Shown here piece after piece: positions 25,867 through 37,383 of a DNA stretch of 64,000 nucleotides. The position numbers were made by a program, and so were the translations under genes. The notes under the pieces are model-generated. The model saw only the letters and a list, made by a program, of their open reading frames with translations, searched no databases and was not told the origin of the DNA. Origin of the DNA: Duganella sp. OV510 (GTDB lineage: Bacteria; Pseudomonadota; Gammaproteobacteria; Burkholderiales; Burkholderiaceae_D); assembly GCF_900100205.1 (NCBI RefSeq), contig NZ_FNEQ01000001.1, positions 1,426,001-1,490,000 on the forward strand, written 5' to 3'. Within the stretch, counting starts at the first letter, position 1; the number at the start of each line of letters is the position of its first letter.

Positions 25867-27156
25867 TCAGTGGAGTGAGGATTTTCGGGCCGCCATGACA
25901 CCGGCGACGGTCAGGAAAGATCCAAAGACCACAATTCTATCATCCTCCCCGGCCCGGCTGATGGCATTTGCGTACGCGGCGGCAGGATCGTCGAACACGT
26001 TGATGGTGCGTTCGTCGCGTTCCGGCTGTACCAGCTGCACCTTGGCGGCGAGTTCCGACGCACTGGCCGAGCGTGGCGATGGCAGCGTCGCCAGGCACCA
26101 GTGGTCGACGTGTTCGGACATGGCGGCGATGACGCCGTCGATATCCTTGTCATGCATCGAGCCGAACACCGCGTAGGTGTAGCGGTGGAAGCCCATATTG
26201 CCGAGATTCTGGTTCAGCGCGGCGGCGGCGTGCGGGTTGTGGGCGACGTCGAGGATGATGGTCGGGCGGCCCGGCAGCACCTGGAAGCGGCCCGGCAGTT
26301 CCACCGTCACCAGGCCGGTGCGCACTTCCTGTGCGCCGACCGGCAGTTCCAGTTTCAGTGCCTCCAGCGCGGCCAGCGCGGCGCAGGCGTTGAGAATCTG
26401 GTTGGCGCCGCGCAGGCTTGGGTAAGCCAGCGAATTGCGGCGCTGGTTGCGGCCGCCGTAGCTCCATTGCTGCTTGTCGCCGGAGTAATTGAAATCGCGC
26501 CCCATCAGCCACAGGTCGGCGCCGATGGCTTCGGCATGGTCGATCAGCGCTTGCGGCGGCACCGGATCGGAGCAGATCGCGGTTTTGCCGGCGCGGAAGA
26601 TGCCGGCCTTCTCGTAGCCGATCTTCTCGCGCGTGTCGCCCAGGTAGTCGGTGTGGTCGATATCGACGCTGGTGACGATGGAGACGTCTGCATCGATGAT
26701 GTTGACCGCGTCCAGGCGGCCGCCCAGGCCGACTTCCAGGATCACCACATCCATGCCGGATTGCGACAGCAGCATCATGATGGCCAGCGTGGTGAATTCG
26801 AAGTAGGTCAGCGAGGTGTCGCCGCGCGCCGCTTCGACTGCGTTGAAGGCTTGCACCAGCGTCTCGTCGCTGGCCATGTCGCCGTTGATGCGGGCGCGTT
26901 CGTTGAAGTCGAGGAAGTGCGGCTTGATGTACAGGCCGACCTTGTAGCCGGCGCGCATCAGGATCGATTCCAGCATGGCGCAGGTCGAACCCTTGCCATT
27001 GGTGCCAGCCACCATGATGACCGGGCAGCTGAAACTCAGCTGCAGGCGTTCCTTGACGGCGAGCACGCGGTCCAGGCCCATGTTGATGACGGTTTCGGCG
27101 TGGCGCGATTCAAGCAGCGCAAGCCAGGCGGGCAAAGTAGTTGGGAGGTTCGACAT
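25867..27156 (-). CDS. folC: Bifunctional folylpolyglutamate/dihydrofolate synthase
   Basis: The 429-residue Mur-ligase-family enzyme starts MSNLPTTLPAWLALLESRH and has the ATP loop VAGTNGKGSTCAML, a DFNERARINGD segment, VGLGGRLDAVNII and the C-terminal domain with ILDVAHNPHAAA. It adds glutamate to folates in the cytosol. ATG 27156 matches the conserved start; the open frame runs far upstream into accD's leader without conservation. It sits between accD and dedD, separated from accD by a possible terminator. Confidence 0.95.
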   Translation of the reverse strand: MSNLPTTLPAWLALLESRHAETVINMGLDRVLAVKERLQLSFSCPVIMVAGTNGKGSTCAMLESILMRAGYKVGLYIKPHFLDFNERARINGDMASDETLVQAFNAVEAARGDTSLTYFEFTTLAIMMLLSQSGMDVVILEVGLGGRLDAVNIIDADVSIVTSVDIDHTDYLGDTREKIGYEKAGIFRAGKTAICSDPVPPQALIDHAEAIGADLWLMGRDFNYSGDKQQWSYGGRNQRRNSLAYPSLRGANQILNACAALAALEALKLELPVGAQEVRTGLVTVELPGRFQVLPGRPTIILDVAHNPHAAAALNQNLGNMGFHRYTYAVFGSMHDKDIDGVIAAMSEHVDHWCLATLPSPRSASASELAAKVQLVQPERDERTINVFDDPAAAYANAISRAGEDDRIVVFGSFLTVAGVMAARKSSLH

Positions 27157-27172
27157 GATTGACTTCTGAAAT

Positions 27173-27214
27173 GAAAACGGCGCGCAGGCCGGATGATATC
27201 CGATTGCGCGCCGT
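27173..27214 (-). terminator. Hairpin with T tract between accD and folC
   Basis: Perfect 10-base arms ACGGCGCGCA (27177-27186) and TGCGCGCCGT (27205-27214) enclose a smaller CGGAT/ATCCG stem. On the minus strand a TTTT tract follows. It may attenuate rather than end transcription, since folC starts only 17 bp downstream. Confidence 0.65.
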
Positions 27215-27236
27215 CGCGTGTAGCGGTGGCTCGAAC

Positions 27237-28109
27237 TTAAGCCAGCACTTCCACTGGCTGATTTTGCAACAGTGCCAGCAGACGGGCGATTTCTTCGCGC
27301 ATCTTGCGGCGATCGACGATCATGTCGACGGCGCCCTTCTGCACCAGGAACTCGGCGCGCTGGAAGCCTTCCGGCAGTTTCTCGCGCACGGTGTTCTCGA
27401 TCACGCGCGGGCCGGCGAAGCCGATCAGCGCCTTCGGTTCGGCGATCACCACGTCGCCCATGAAGGCGAACGAAGCGGAGACGCCGCCCATGGTCGGGTC
27501 GGTCAGCACGCTGATGAAGGGCAGTTTCTTGTCCGACAACTTGGTCAGCATGGCGGTGGTTTTTGCCATCTGCATCAGCGACAGCAGGCCCTCCTGCATG
27601 CGGGCGCCGCCGGTGGCGGTGATGCAAATGAATGGCACTTTCTGTTCCAGCGCGACCTGGGCGCCGCGCACGAAGCGCTCGCCGACCACGGAGCCCATCG
27701 AGCCGCCCATGAATTCGAATTCGAAGCACGCCACCACGACTGGCAGGCTCATGATCGAGCCGCCCATGACGATCAGCGCGTCGGTTTCGCCGGTGGCTTC
27801 CATGGCCTGCTTCAGGCGGTCCGGGTATTTCTTGCTATCTTTAAACTTCAGCGTATCGACTGGCAGCGTATCCATGCCAATTTCATAACGGCCGCCGGCG
27901 TCGAACAGGCTGTCGAGGCGTTCGCGGGCGCGGATGCGCATATGGTGGTCGCATTTCGGGCAGACGTGCAGGTTCGACTCCAGGTCGGTGCGGTACAGCA
28001 CGGCTTCGCACGACGGGCATTTGACCCACAGGCCTTCCGGCATGGTCTTGCGGGCGCCGGCGTCGGAACGCTGGATACGTGGGGGCAGCAGTTTTTCCAA
28101 CCAACTCAT
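27237..28109 (-). CDS. accD: Acetyl-CoA carboxylase carboxyltransferase subunit beta
   Basis: The 290-residue protein has the zinc ribbon [13 protein letters not shown] followed by [10 protein letters not shown] (about 33-56) and the crotonase-like core with [13 protein letters not shown] and [15 protein letters not shown]. With AccA it transfers carboxyl from biotin to acetyl-CoA to make malonyl-CoA for fatty acid synthesis. The usual trpA neighbour is displaced here by a toxin-antitoxin remnant. Confidence 0.97.
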   Translation of the reverse strand: MSWLEKLLPPRIQRSDAGARKTMPEGLWVKCPSCEAVLYRTDLESNLHVCPKCDHHMRIRARERLDSLFDAGGRYEIGMDTLPVDTLKFKDSKKYPDRLKQAMEATGETDALIVMGGSIMSLPVVVACFEFEFMGGSMGSVVGERFVRGAQVALEQKVPFICITATGGARMQEGLLSLMQMAKTTAMLTKLSDKKLPFISVLTDPTMGGVSASFAFMGDVVIAEPKALIGFAGPRVIENTVREKLPEGFQRAEFLVQKGAVDMIVDRRKMREEIARLLALLQNQPVEVLA

Positions 28110-28186
28110 AAATTCTCCTTGCAGCTTACTCGTGGCCCGAAGTGTAGCCGTTTCTCGCCCCCCTGTCGAACTTTAGAGGAAATCCA

Positions 28187-28450
28187 CTAGCCCTCCAGAG
28201 GGAGCTTCCCCTCTGCCTCCAGCGATTTCCTCAAGGCCTCACGTTCTTCCAGGGTGAGAATGCCAAGATTGGCTTTATAACCAGATCCAGCCATGTGGCG
28301 AAGGTACATGCTGATCATATCCTGCGCCGGCAAACCATATGGTCTGCCCAGCTCTTCAAAGTACTCAATCGAGCGAAAATCCAGCCTGAAGGTAATTTCC
28401 TCGCTAAGTTGCTCGAAGTACGGACTTGGTTGCCACGCATGTTTGCTCAT
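28187..28450 (-). CDS. BrnA/CopG-type ribbon-helix-helix antitoxin
   Basis: The 87-residue protein starts MSKHAWQPSPYFEQLSEE. A ribbon-helix-helix core follows (ITFRLDFRSIEYFEELGRPYG, then LPAQDMISMYLRHMA). That is the pattern of antitoxins paired with BrnT toxins: a DNA-binding dimer that neutralises the toxin and represses the operon. It begins 4 bp after the stop of a frameshifted brnT, the usual toxin-first order. The tail (LTLEEREALRKSLEAEGKLPLEG) is charged. With the toxin broken, it is now an orphan antitoxin and may be decaying or retained as a regulator. Confidence 0.78.
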   Translation of the reverse strand: MSKHAWQPSPYFEQLSEEITFRLDFRSIEYFEELGRPYGLPAQDMISMYLRHMAGSGYKANLGILTLEEREALRKSLEAEGKLPLEG

Positions 28451-28454
28451 GTGA

Positions 28455-28727
28455 TTACCTCTCGAAATAATCCATTTCATCCACCGGATCAGCTTGATTC
28501 GCAGAAATAATGCGAATCACATCGCGCCGGTAACAGTGGCACACCAAAAGCAGGCGGCCCCGATCACTGCGGCCCAACTGAATAAATCTGTCTTCATAGT
28601 CGAATGAGCGGTATCGAAGCGCAGCTGTCCACGCGGATCGTCAAAAGCCGTAGAAGCCTCATCAAAGCTTACGCCGTGCTTGCGCAGGTTAGCTTTTGGC
28701 TTTGCGGGTATCCCAGGTGAAGCGCAC
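28455..28727 (-). pseudogene. brnT: brnT toxin gene with two frameshifts
   Basis: Three pieces in three frames together spell a BrnT ribonuclease toxin. From GTG 28727, VRFTWDTRKAKS ends at a stop. One base further on, KANLRKHGVSFDEAS then TAFDDPRGQL continues. A second shift gives RYRSFDYEDRFIQLGRS, DRGRLLLVCHCYRRDVIRII and SANQADPVDEMDYFER, ending at TAA 28455. The first shift fits one extra A in the AAAA run near 28706. The good ribosome-binding site (AAAGGGAG) and intact residues in each piece suggest recent inactivation. It lies between accD and trpA. Confidence 0.85.
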
Positions 28728-28796
28728 GACTGCTCCCTTTCAACATAGCGGGTACTTAACTATGTATCAAGGTGAGCAGTCGGGATTTGATGGACG

Positions 28797-29594
28797 TCAG
28801 GCGTCGAGGGCGGTGCGGATGGTGGTGGTGAAGGCTTGCACGGCGGCGACGGCGCCGTCTTTGCCGGCGGTTTCGATTTCCTGGATGATGCGGCTGCCGA
28901 TGACGACGGCGTCCGCCACCTCGGCCACGGCACGCGCGGTGGCGCCGTCGCGGATGCCGAAGCCTACGCCAACCGGCAACTTCACATGCTTGCGGATGGC
29001 TTGCAGGCGATTGGCCACATCCACCACATCGATATTGCCGGCGCCCGTCACACCTTTCAGCGAGACGTAGTAGCTGAAGCCGCCCCCCACCTTGGCCACC
29101 TGCTCGATGCGCTGTTCGGTCGAGGTCGGCGCCAGCAGGAAGATCAGGTCCAGCTCGGCCGCGCGCATGGCGGCGGCGAACGCTTCACACTCTTCCGGCG
29201 GATAGTCAACCACAATCGCCCCATCCGCGCCCACCGCCACCGATCGGGCGATGAACTCGGCGGTGCCGATGCGCTCGATCGGATTGGCATAGCCCATCAG
29301 CACCACCGGCGTGGTCTGGTTGGTCTTGCGGAACTCGGCCACATAAGCAAACACGTCCTTGATGCCGACGCCATTCGCCAGCGCACGTTCGCAGGCGCGC
29401 TGGATCACCGGGCCTTCGGCCATCGGATCGGAAAACGGCACGCCCAGCTCGATGATATCGGCGCCGCCTGCCACCAGGGCATGCATCAGCGGCACGGTCG
29501 ATTCACGGCCTGGATCGCCGGCGGTGATGAAAGTAACGAGCGCGGTCTTGTTTTGCGCTTTCAAAGCGCTGAAGGTTGCTGCGATGTTGGACAT
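28797..29594 (-). CDS. trpA: Tryptophan synthase alpha chain
   Basis: The 265-residue TIM-barrel protein begins [29 protein letters not shown], with the catalytic Glu in [21 protein letters not shown] and Asp in [11 protein letters not shown], and [15 protein letters not shown] near the end. It cleaves indole-glycerol phosphate and channels indole to TrpB. It starts 11 bp after trpB. Confidence 0.97.
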   Translation of the reverse strand: MSNIAATFSALKAQNKTALVTFITAGDPGRESTVPLMHALVAGGADIIELGVPFSDPMAEGPVIQRACERALANGVGIKDVFAYVAEFRKTNQTTPVVLMGYANPIERIGTAEFIARSVAVGADGAIVVDYPPEECEAFAAAMRAAELDLIFLLAPTSTEQRIEQVAKVGGGFSYYVSLKGVTGAGNIDVVDVANRLQAIRKHVKLPVGVGFGIRDGATARAVAEVADAVVIGSRIIQEIETAGKDGAVAAVQAFTTTIRTALDA

Positions 29595-29605
29595 TGTCGG
29601 TTTCC

Positions 29606-30826
<1,221 letters not shown>

Positions 30827-31508
30827 GATGATTCAGGCTTTCTAAAATGGCATCTCCGGCCCGCACCGCCGCGACAAAGTCGGCGATCTTGCGGGCATCC
30901 TTGATCCCCTTGGCCGCCTCGACACCAGAGCTGATGTCGACAGCGTAGGGGCGTACACCTGCCACCGCGTCAGTCGCGTTGTGTACGCTCAAGCCACCAC
31001 TTAAAACGACCCGAGGCGCGAGATCTTTTGGAATGAGAGACCAATCAAAACCCTTTCCTGCGCCACCGTAGGCGTCCACATAGGTATCCAGCAACAGGCT
31101 GGTGAACAAGGGACTGGCGGCGCGGTTTGCCTGTTCGTATTCTAGCAGTTCATCCGGGCGGGTGTCAGGTTTGACGCGGAACACCTTCATGAACTGTCGT
31201 CCGGCCGCTGCGGCGATGGCAGCAGCCTGCCCGACCGTTTCATCGCCATGCAATTGTATTAACGATACCGGCGCCGTACTTACCACCGCCGCCACTTCTT
31301 CCGGCGTGTGATTGACGAACAAGCCGACGGCGGTGATAAACGGCGGCACGCTGCGTATCAATTCGGCGGCGCGTTCCGGCGTCACGTAGCGCGGGCTTTT
31401 CGGATAGAACACGAAACCGATCGCATCCGCGCCGGCAGCCACCACCGCTTGCACGTCTTCTTCGCGGGTCAGGCCGCAGATCTTGATACGGGTGCGCATG
31501 TTCATCCT

Positions 31509-32324
31509 TTAAAACCAGGGCAGCTGGTCGCTGGCTTCCTGCGGCAGCGCCCATTTTTCATCGTAATCGATTTTGGCCAGGTACAGGCCGTCCGGCATGA
31601 AGGTGGGCGCGGCGATCTGGCGGTTCTTCGCCGCCAGCAGCTCGCCCATCCAGCTGACCTCCTCGCGCCCCTGGCCGATGTAGACCAGCGAACCGACCAG
31701 GTTGCGCACCATGTGGTGCAGGAAGGCATTGGCCTTCAGCGTGAAGATGATCAGGTCGCCCTGGCGACGGATCTGGATGTCGTGCATCAGCTTGACCGGC
31801 GACTTGGCCTGACAATGGGCGGCACGAAAAGCCGTGAAATCCTGCATGCCAATCAGCGGCTTGACCGCTTCCTGCATGCGCTCCACATCCAGCGGGTGAT
31901 GATAGAAACCGGCGCGGCCATTCAGCAGCGGCGAGCGCGTCTGATTGTTGTACAGCACATAGTGATAGGTGCGCGCCTGCGCGCTAAAACGGGCATGGAA
32001 GAAGTTGTCGACCGTCGGATCGCCGTCCAGTTCCTTGACCCAGCGCACGCCGATCGATGGCGGCAGGAAGGCGTTGATGCCGCGCACCCAGGCGTGCGGC
32101 AAGCGGTTCAGCTCGGTATCGAAGTGCACCACCTGCTCGGAGGCGTGGACGCCGGCATCGGTGCGGCCGGCGCAGGTGGTGGCCAGCGGCACGGTGGCAA
32201 ATTCCAGGATGGCCTGCTCCAGCTTGTCCTGCACGGTGAGGCCGTGGTCCTGCTTCTGGTAGCCGTGCCAGGCCTGGCCGTCGTACTGGAGCCCGATTGC
32301 GATCCGTTTCAAATTGCTGCCCAA
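31509..32324 (-). CDS. truA: tRNA pseudouridine(38-40) synthase TruA
   Basis: The 271-residue protein has the catalytic Asp in TTCAGRTDAGVHASEQVVHF, the RYHYVLYN-like ARTYHYVLYNNQ and the C-terminal VRNLVGSLVYIGQG. It converts uridines 38-40 of the tRNA anticodon arm to pseudouridine. It lies 39 bp after fimV and 3 bp before trpF, the conserved beta-proteobacterial order. Confidence 0.96.
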   Translation of the reverse strand: MGSNLKRIAIGLQYDGQAWHGYQKQDHGLTVQDKLEQAILEFATVPLATTCAGRTDAGVHASEQVVHFDTELNRLPHAWVRGINAFLPPSIGVRWVKELDGDPTVDNFFHARFSAQARTYHYVLYNNQTRSPLLNGRAGFYHHPLDVERMQEAVKPLIGMQDFTAFRAAHCQAKSPVKLMHDIQIRRQGDLIIFTLKANAFLHHMVRNLVGSLVYIGQGREEVSWMGELLAAKNRQIAAPTFMPDGLYLAKIDYDEKWALPQEASDQLPWF

Positions 32325-32363
32325 TCTAAATGTCTGAGTCAGCCATTATATAACGGCGGGGCT

Positions 32364-35000
32364 TTATCCCAGCTGGGCCTTCATGGCGTTGGCCTTGGCC
32401 ACCTGCTCGTCGTTACCGCCGCGCAGCACCTCGTCCAGCAGTTCGCGCGCACCTTCCTTGTCGCCGATTTCCTGATAGGCGACCGCCAGGTCCAGCTTGG
32501 TGTCCATTTCCATGTGCATGGCCGACAGCGGTTCGTTGCTGCCGCCAGCAGGCGCTGCCGGTGTGGTGTCGCCGCCCAGGTTGCCCAGGTCCAGATCGAT
32601 GCCGGACAGGTCGAATTCCTGGCTGGCCGGCGCCGGCGTGATGGTCTCCACATCGGCCGGCAGGTCCAGATTGGTGTCGAAGTCCAGCGGATCGGCTGGT
32701 GCTTTCGGTGTTTCGGTGAAGGCTTGCACTGGCGGAATATCGAAGCCGGCCAGGTCCAGATCGAGCGGATCAGTATTGGCGGCTGGCAGCGAATCGGCGG
32801 CCGGCGCCGCTGCTGGCAGATCGAGGCCGAAGTCCATGCTCATGTCGTCAGCCGGTGCCGGGGCTGGTGTTTCAGCCGATGGCGCCGGGGTAGTCTCGAA
32901 GTTCAGGCCACCCAGATCGAAGTCCATGAGGTTGCCTTCGGCAGCCACGGAAGCCGGCGACACGCTGGCATCGGCCGCTTGCGGCAGCGCGGTTTCCAGG
33001 TCGGCGCCGCCAAAGCTAGCGTCAAAGTCGGCGCTGCCAGCGGCTGGTGCGGTATCCTGGCTCAGGTCCAGATCCATCGGCGACAGCGCAGGCGCCGATT
33101 CAGGCTCGGTGGCGAAGGTATCGCCAAATTGATCTTCCTCCGGCAGCGTCGCAGCGACGGCAGCAGCAGCGACAGCGGCGGTGGCGACTGGCGCAGTGGC
33201 AAAGCCGTCATTCTGGCCAGCGTTGTACAGCGGATTGGCCGGGTCCAGTGAACGGCCCATGGTGGCGGCCTGCTCCCACTCTTCGCCATCGCCACGGGTC
33301 AGCGAATACAGTTCCGAAGCCTGGGTTTCAAACGCGCGCGCATCTTTGCGCGCCAGGTAGATTTCCAGCAGCTTCAGGCGCACGGCGTGGCGTTCCGGAT
33401 GGGTGCGCAGTGCTTCTTTCAGGATTTCTTCCGCCTGGGCGTCGCGGCCGTAGGCGATGTAGACGTCGGCTTCTGCCACCGGATCAACTTCATTGGTGTC
33501 CAGCTGGCTGGCCGACGGCGCGAAGTTCGAATTGAACACGCTGTTGTTGGTGTCGACGCTCTGGCCACCCGGTTCAGCGATCAGCGGCTGCGGCGACGGC
33601 TCGGCCACCTCGCCCAGGATCGACGGTTCCTCTGGCGGCACGGTAAATTTGTTGCGGCGGCGCGAAGCGGCGATACCCAACGCCCCCGCCAGGACAGCCG
33701 CCACGGCCAGGCCGATGTAGGTCAGGTTGTCCATGATGGTTTCGAACAGGCTCGGCTCGGCGATGCGTTTCGGCGGCAGCACCATTTTCTTCGGCTTCTG
33801 CTCGGCCGCCGCTTCGGCGGGTGGCGATGCAACAGCCGCAGCCGAGGCGGCAGGCGCCTTGACGTCAGCGGCGGTCTTGCTCTTCACGGCCATCAGCTTT
33901 TCGAGGTCGTTGACGTTCTTTTCCAGTTCCTTGACGCGCGCTGCAGCTTCATCCACCTGCTTTTGCTTGGCGATCTTGTCTTCATCCGCCGCCACGCCGG
34001 TCTTGCCGGCTTGCGGCTTATCGGTGGTGGCTTTGGACAGCGTCAGCTTGTCCTTGGCGGTGTTGGCGGCGTTTGGTTTCTCTTCCACCTTGGCAGTGAT
34101 TTTGCCGGACACATTCTGCGTCGGATCGGCTTCCTTGGCCGGCGTGCTGGCGGCTACCTGGCCGGCCAGCTTGGCGCGGTAGGCGTTGAAGTCGACCGCG
34201 TGGGCAACCACCACGCTGCGCGCCTCGCCCTCACCGCCGACGGCGCGGATCTGCTCGGCATCCGGCACCGACAGGATCTGGCCCGATTTCAGGCGATTCA
34301 TGTTCTTGCCGCTGAAGGCTTCCGGATTGGCGCGGTACAGGGCGACCAGCATGGTGTCCAGCGAAACGTCGACCGGCTTGACCTGGTTGGCGATGCGAGT
34401 CAGGTTGTCGCCCTGCTTGACGGTGTATTCGGTGGCAGCCACCTTCGGCGCCGGCGCTGCCGGACGTGCCGGCGCGGCTGCCTGTGCCGCTGGCGGGGCT
34501 GGCGTCGCAGCCGGCTGGGCCGGGCGACTGGCAACATCCACCGGCGCCGTCACTTGCGGCGCCTGCGTCGCGCGCAGGTCAGGCGGGTCCAGCAGGAAGG
34601 TGTATTCGCGCACCATGCGGCCGCCGGTCCAGCTCAGTTCCAGCAGCATGTCGACAAACGGTTCGTTGATGGTCTGGCTGGAGCTCACCTTGATGATCTG
34701 GCGGCCATTGCGCTGCTCCACGTCGAAGCGCAGCGACATCAGCGCCGGATTGAAGTCGATATTGGCGCTGCGGTAGGCTTCCGGCGGCGCCAGCTTGGCG
34801 ACCAGCGCGCTGGCCTCTTCCGGCGTCACGGCGGTCAGCTCGATTTCGGCCCGCAGCGGCTGTCCCAGCGCCGACAGCACGGTCAGCTTGCCTAGCCCCG
34901 CTGCATGGGCCGTGGCGGCCATCAGCACCGCGCTGGCAACTGCGCTGGTGAGAGTCTTCAACGCAAACGAAACAAGGCGGGGACGATTTTGTACTGGCAT
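32364..35000 (-). CDS. fimV: FimV-like pilus assembly and polarity protein
   Basis: The 878-residue inner-membrane protein has a long signal sequence, the FimV N-terminal domain (GLGKLTVLSALGQPLRAEIEL), a LysM peptidoglycan-binding module (about 185-250, YTVKQGDNLTRIANQVKP), a coiled-coil segment (KQVDEAAARVKELEKNVNDLEKL), a membrane helix (about 420-440) and a long acidic, repeat-rich cytosolic part. It ends in a TPR-type FimV C-terminal motif (LDLAVAYQEIGDKEGARELLDEVL). FimV supports type IV pilus assembly and polar organisation. It lies between asd, after a terminator, and truA. Confidence 0.94.
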   Translation of the reverse strand: MPVQNRPRLVSFALKTLTSAVASAVLMAATAHAAGLGKLTVLSALGQPLRAEIELTAVTPEEASALVAKLAPPEAYRSANIDFNPALMSLRFDVEQRNGRQIIKVSSSQTINEPFVDMLLELSWTGGRMVREYTFLLDPPDLRATQAPQVTAPVDVASRPAQPAATPAPPAAQAAAPARPAAPAPKVAATEYTVKQGDNLTRIANQVKPVDVSLDTMLVALYRANPEAFSGKNMNRLKSGQILSVPDAEQIRAVGGEGEARSVVVAHAVDFNAYRAKLAGQVAASTPAKEADPTQNVSGKITAKVEEKPNAANTAKDKLTLSKATTDKPQAGKTGVAADEDKIAKQKQVDEAAARVKELEKNVNDLEKLMAVKSKTAADVKAPAASAAAVASPPAEAAAEQKPKKMVLPPKRIAEPSLFETIMDNLTYIGLAVAAVLAGALGIAASRRRNKFTVPPEEPSILGEVAEPSPQPLIAEPGGQSVDTNNSVFNSNFAPSASQLDTNEVDPVAEADVYIAYGRDAQAEEILKEALRTHPERHAVRLKLLEIYLARKDARAFETQASELYSLTRGDGEEWEQAATMGRSLDPANPLYNAGQNDGFATAPVATAAVAAAAVAATLPEEDQFGDTFATEPESAPALSPMDLDLSQDTAPAAGSADFDASFGGADLETALPQAADASVSPASVAAEGNLMDFDLGGLNFETTPAPSAETPAPAPADDMSMDFGLDLPAAAPAADSLPAANTDPLDLDLAGFDIPPVQAFTETPKAPADPLDFDTNLDLPADVETITPAPASQEFDLSGIDLDLGNLGGDTTPAAPAGGSNEPLSAMHMEMDTKLDLAVAYQEIGDKEGARELLDEVLRGGNDEQVAKANAMKAQLG

Positions 35001-35095
35001 AGTGGGACGTTTTTTATGGTTGTCAGTAGGAAAATGTTACTTTCCCAGATATGTCAACATAACATCATGCTTTTGACTCTGCAAGTTTAAACGAC

Positions 35096-35138
35096 AAAAA
35101 GGGGTTTTCCCTATGAGAACACATAGGAAAAACCCCTT
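35096..35138 (-). terminator. Intrinsic terminator after asd
   Basis: Fifteen-base near-perfect arms GGGGTTTTCCCTATG (35101-35115) and CATAGGAAAAACCCC (35122-35136) are followed on the minus strand by TTTTT. It separates leuC-asd from fimV. Confidence 0.9.
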
Positions 35139-35157
35139 CAGTTGTAGCGATGGAGGC

Positions 35158-36285
35158 TTACTTGTCCAGCACGATGCGCAGCATGCGGCGCAGCGGTTCG
35201 GCCGCGCCCCACAGCAACTGGTCGCCCACGGTGAAGGCCGACAGGTAATCCGGACCCATTTCCAGCTTGCGCAGGCGGCCGACCGGGATGGTCAGGCTGC
35301 CGGTCACGGCGGCTGGCGACAGGTCTTTCACCGATGCCTCGCGGGTGTTCGGCACGACCTTGGCCCACTGGTTGGCCGAGGCGATGATGTCGGTGATTTC
35401 GTCCAGCGGCACATCCTTGTTCAGCTTGATCGTCAGTGCCTGCGAGTGGCAACGCATGGCGCCGATACGCACGCACAGGCCGTCCACTGGAATCGCTTTC
35501 GAGCCGAAGTCCGCGCCCAAGCCGAGGATCTTGTTGGTTTCGGCGCCGGCTTTCCACTCTTCCTTCGACTGGCCGTTGCCCAGATCCTTGTCGATCCACG
35601 GGATCAGGTTGCCGGCCAGCGGCACGCCGAACTGCCTGGTTTCGTCCGCCGACAGGCCGTGCTGGGTGGCCAGCACCTGACGGTCGATTTCCAGGATGGC
35701 CGAGGCAGGATCGTCCAGCAGCGGCTTGACGGCGCCGTTGATGGTGCCGAACTGGGTCAGCAGTTCGCGCATGTGCTGCGCGCCGCCGCCCGAGGCCGCC
35801 TGATAGGTCATCGACGTCATCCACTCGACCAGGCCTTGCTGGAACAGGCCGCCCAGGCCGATCAGCATGCACGATACGGTGCAGTTACCGCCGATGAAGT
35901 TCTTCACGCCCTTCGACAGCGCGTCCTTGATGACGTGCATATTGACCGGGTCCAGCACGATGACCGCATCTTTTTCCATGCGCAGCGTCGACGCAGCGTC
36001 GATCCAGTAGCCGTTCCAGCCGGCGGCGCGCAGTTTCGGGAACACCTCGGTGGTGTAATCGCCGCCCTGGCACGAGATGATGATCTCGCACTTTTTCAGT
36101 TCGTCGATGTCGGTGGCGCTTTTCAGCTTGGTTTCGTTCTTGGCCATCGCCGGCGCGTTGCCGCCCGGATTCGATGTGGTGAAGAACACTGGCTCGATAT
36201 GGGCGAAATCGCCCTCTTCCTGCATACGTTGCATCAGGACCGAACCCACCATACCGCGCCAACCTACCAGACCTACGAGTTTCAT
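35158..36285 (-). CDS. asd: Aspartate-semialdehyde dehydrogenase
   Basis: The 375-residue protein begins [21 protein letters not shown] (NADP-binding) and has the catalytic Cys in GGNCTVSCM, with [14 protein letters not shown] and SCEWQ-like [12 protein letters not shown] substrate motifs. It reduces aspartyl phosphate to the semialdehyde for lysine, threonine and methionine synthesis. It follows leuB by 22 bp and ends at a strong terminator, so it is the last gene of the leuC-ecn-leuD-leuB-asd unit. Confidence 0.97.
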   Translation of the reverse strand: MKLVGLVGWRGMVGSVLMQRMQEEGDFAHIEPVFFTTSNPGGNAPAMAKNETKLKSATDIDELKKCEIIISCQGGDYTTEVFPKLRAAGWNGYWIDAASTLRMEKDAVIVLDPVNMHVIKDALSKGVKNFIGGNCTVSCMLIGLGGLFQQGLVEWMTSMTYQAASGGGAQHMRELLTQFGTINGAVKPLLDDPASAILEIDRQVLATQHGLSADETRQFGVPLAGNLIPWIDKDLGNGQSKEEWKAGAETNKILGLGADFGSKAIPVDGLCVRIGAMRCHSQALTIKLNKDVPLDEITDIIASANQWAKVVPNTREASVKDLSPAAVTGSLTIPVGRLRKLEMGPDYLSAFTVGDQLLWGAAEPLRRMLRIVLDK

Positions 36286-36307
36286 TTGCTTTCCTTTTAT
36301 GTGATCG

Positions 36308-37375
36308 TTACAGTGCCGCGACGACAGCGTTGCCCATCTCTTCGGTGCCCACCCTGGTGGTGCCCGGTTCGTAGATGTCGGCGGTGCGCAGGCCTTGCGC
36401 CAGCACTTTCTTGACGGCGTTTTCGATGCGGTCCGCCTGCTCCACCTTGTTCAGCGAGAAGCGCAGCATCATCGCCGCCGACAGGATGGTCGCCAGCGGA
36501 TTGGCGATGCCCTTGCCGGCGATGTCCGGCGCCGAACCGTGCGACGGCTCGTACAGGCCCTTGTTGTTGGCATCCAGCGAAGCCGATGGCAGCATGCCGA
36601 TCGAACCGGTCAGCATCGCCGCCGCGTCCGACAGGATGTCGCCGAACATATTGCCGGTGACGATGACATCGAATTTCTTCGGCGCGCGCACCAGCTGCAT
36701 GGCGGCGTTGTCGACGTACATATGGTCCAGTGCGACGTCCGGATATTCCTTGTGGACGTCGGTGACGATGTCCTTCCAGAACTGGAAGGTCTCCAGCACA
36801 TTCGCCTTGTCCACCGAAGTCAGGCGCTTGTCGCGTTTTTGCGCGGCCTGGAAGGCCACATGGGCGATGCGGCGGATTTCGCCTTCCGCATAGCGCATGG
36901 TGTCGAAGCCTTCGCGCTGGCCCTTGAACGGACCATCCGGGCACTCGCGCACGCCGCGCGGCTGGCCGAAATAAATGTCGCCGGTCAGTTCGCGCACGAT
37001 CAGGATGTCCAGGCCCGAAACGATTTCCGGCTTCAGCGTCGAGGCGTTGGCCAGTTCCGGGTACAGGATGGCCGGACGCAGATTGCCGAACAGGCCGAGG
37101 TTCTTGCGCAGGCCCAGAATCGCCTGCTCCGGACGCAGCGGGCGATCCAGCGTGTCGTACTTCCAGTCGCCGACAGCGCCGAACAGCACCGCGTCCGCAT
37201 CCTTGGCCAGCTTCAGCGTGGCTTCCGGCAGCGGGTGGCCGCTGGCTTCGTAGCCGGCGCCGCCGACCGGCGCGGTTTCCATCTCAAATTTTTCGTCCAG
37301 TGCGTTCAGCACCCTGACCGCTTGGGTGACGATTTCCGGGCCGATGCCATCGCCCGGGAGGATTGCGATTTTCAT
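36308..37375 (-). CDS. leuB: 3-Isopropylmalate dehydrogenase
   Basis: The 355-residue enzyme begins [23 protein letters not shown] and has [16 protein letters not shown], the catalytic Lys/Asp in [25 protein letters not shown] and the NAD-adenine loop [20 protein letters not shown]. It oxidatively decarboxylates 3-isopropylmalate in leucine synthesis. It lies 8 bp after leuD. Confidence 0.97.
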   Translation of the reverse strand: MKIAILPGDGIGPEIVTQAVRVLNALDEKFEMETAPVGGAGYEASGHPLPEATLKLAKDADAVLFGAVGDWKYDTLDRPLRPEQAILGLRKNLGLFGNLRPAILYPELANASTLKPEIVSGLDILIVRELTGDIYFGQPRGVRECPDGPFKGQREGFDTMRYAEGEIRRIAHVAFQAAQKRDKRLTSVDKANVLETFQFWKDIVTDVHKEYPDVALDHMYVDNAAMQLVRAPKKFDVIVTGNMFGDILSDAAAMLTGSIGMLPSASLDANNKGLYEPSHGSAPDIAGKGIANPLATILSAAMMLRFSLNKVEQADRIENAVKKVLAQGLRTADIYEPGTTRVGTEEMGNAVVAAL

Positions 37376-37383
37376 GTTTATCT

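Noticed and set aside
31149..31165. GGTGTCAGGTTTGAC inside trpF resembling the inverted-repeat arm near 18002
   Set aside because: It is a short, imperfect match within conserved coding sequence and has no second arm.
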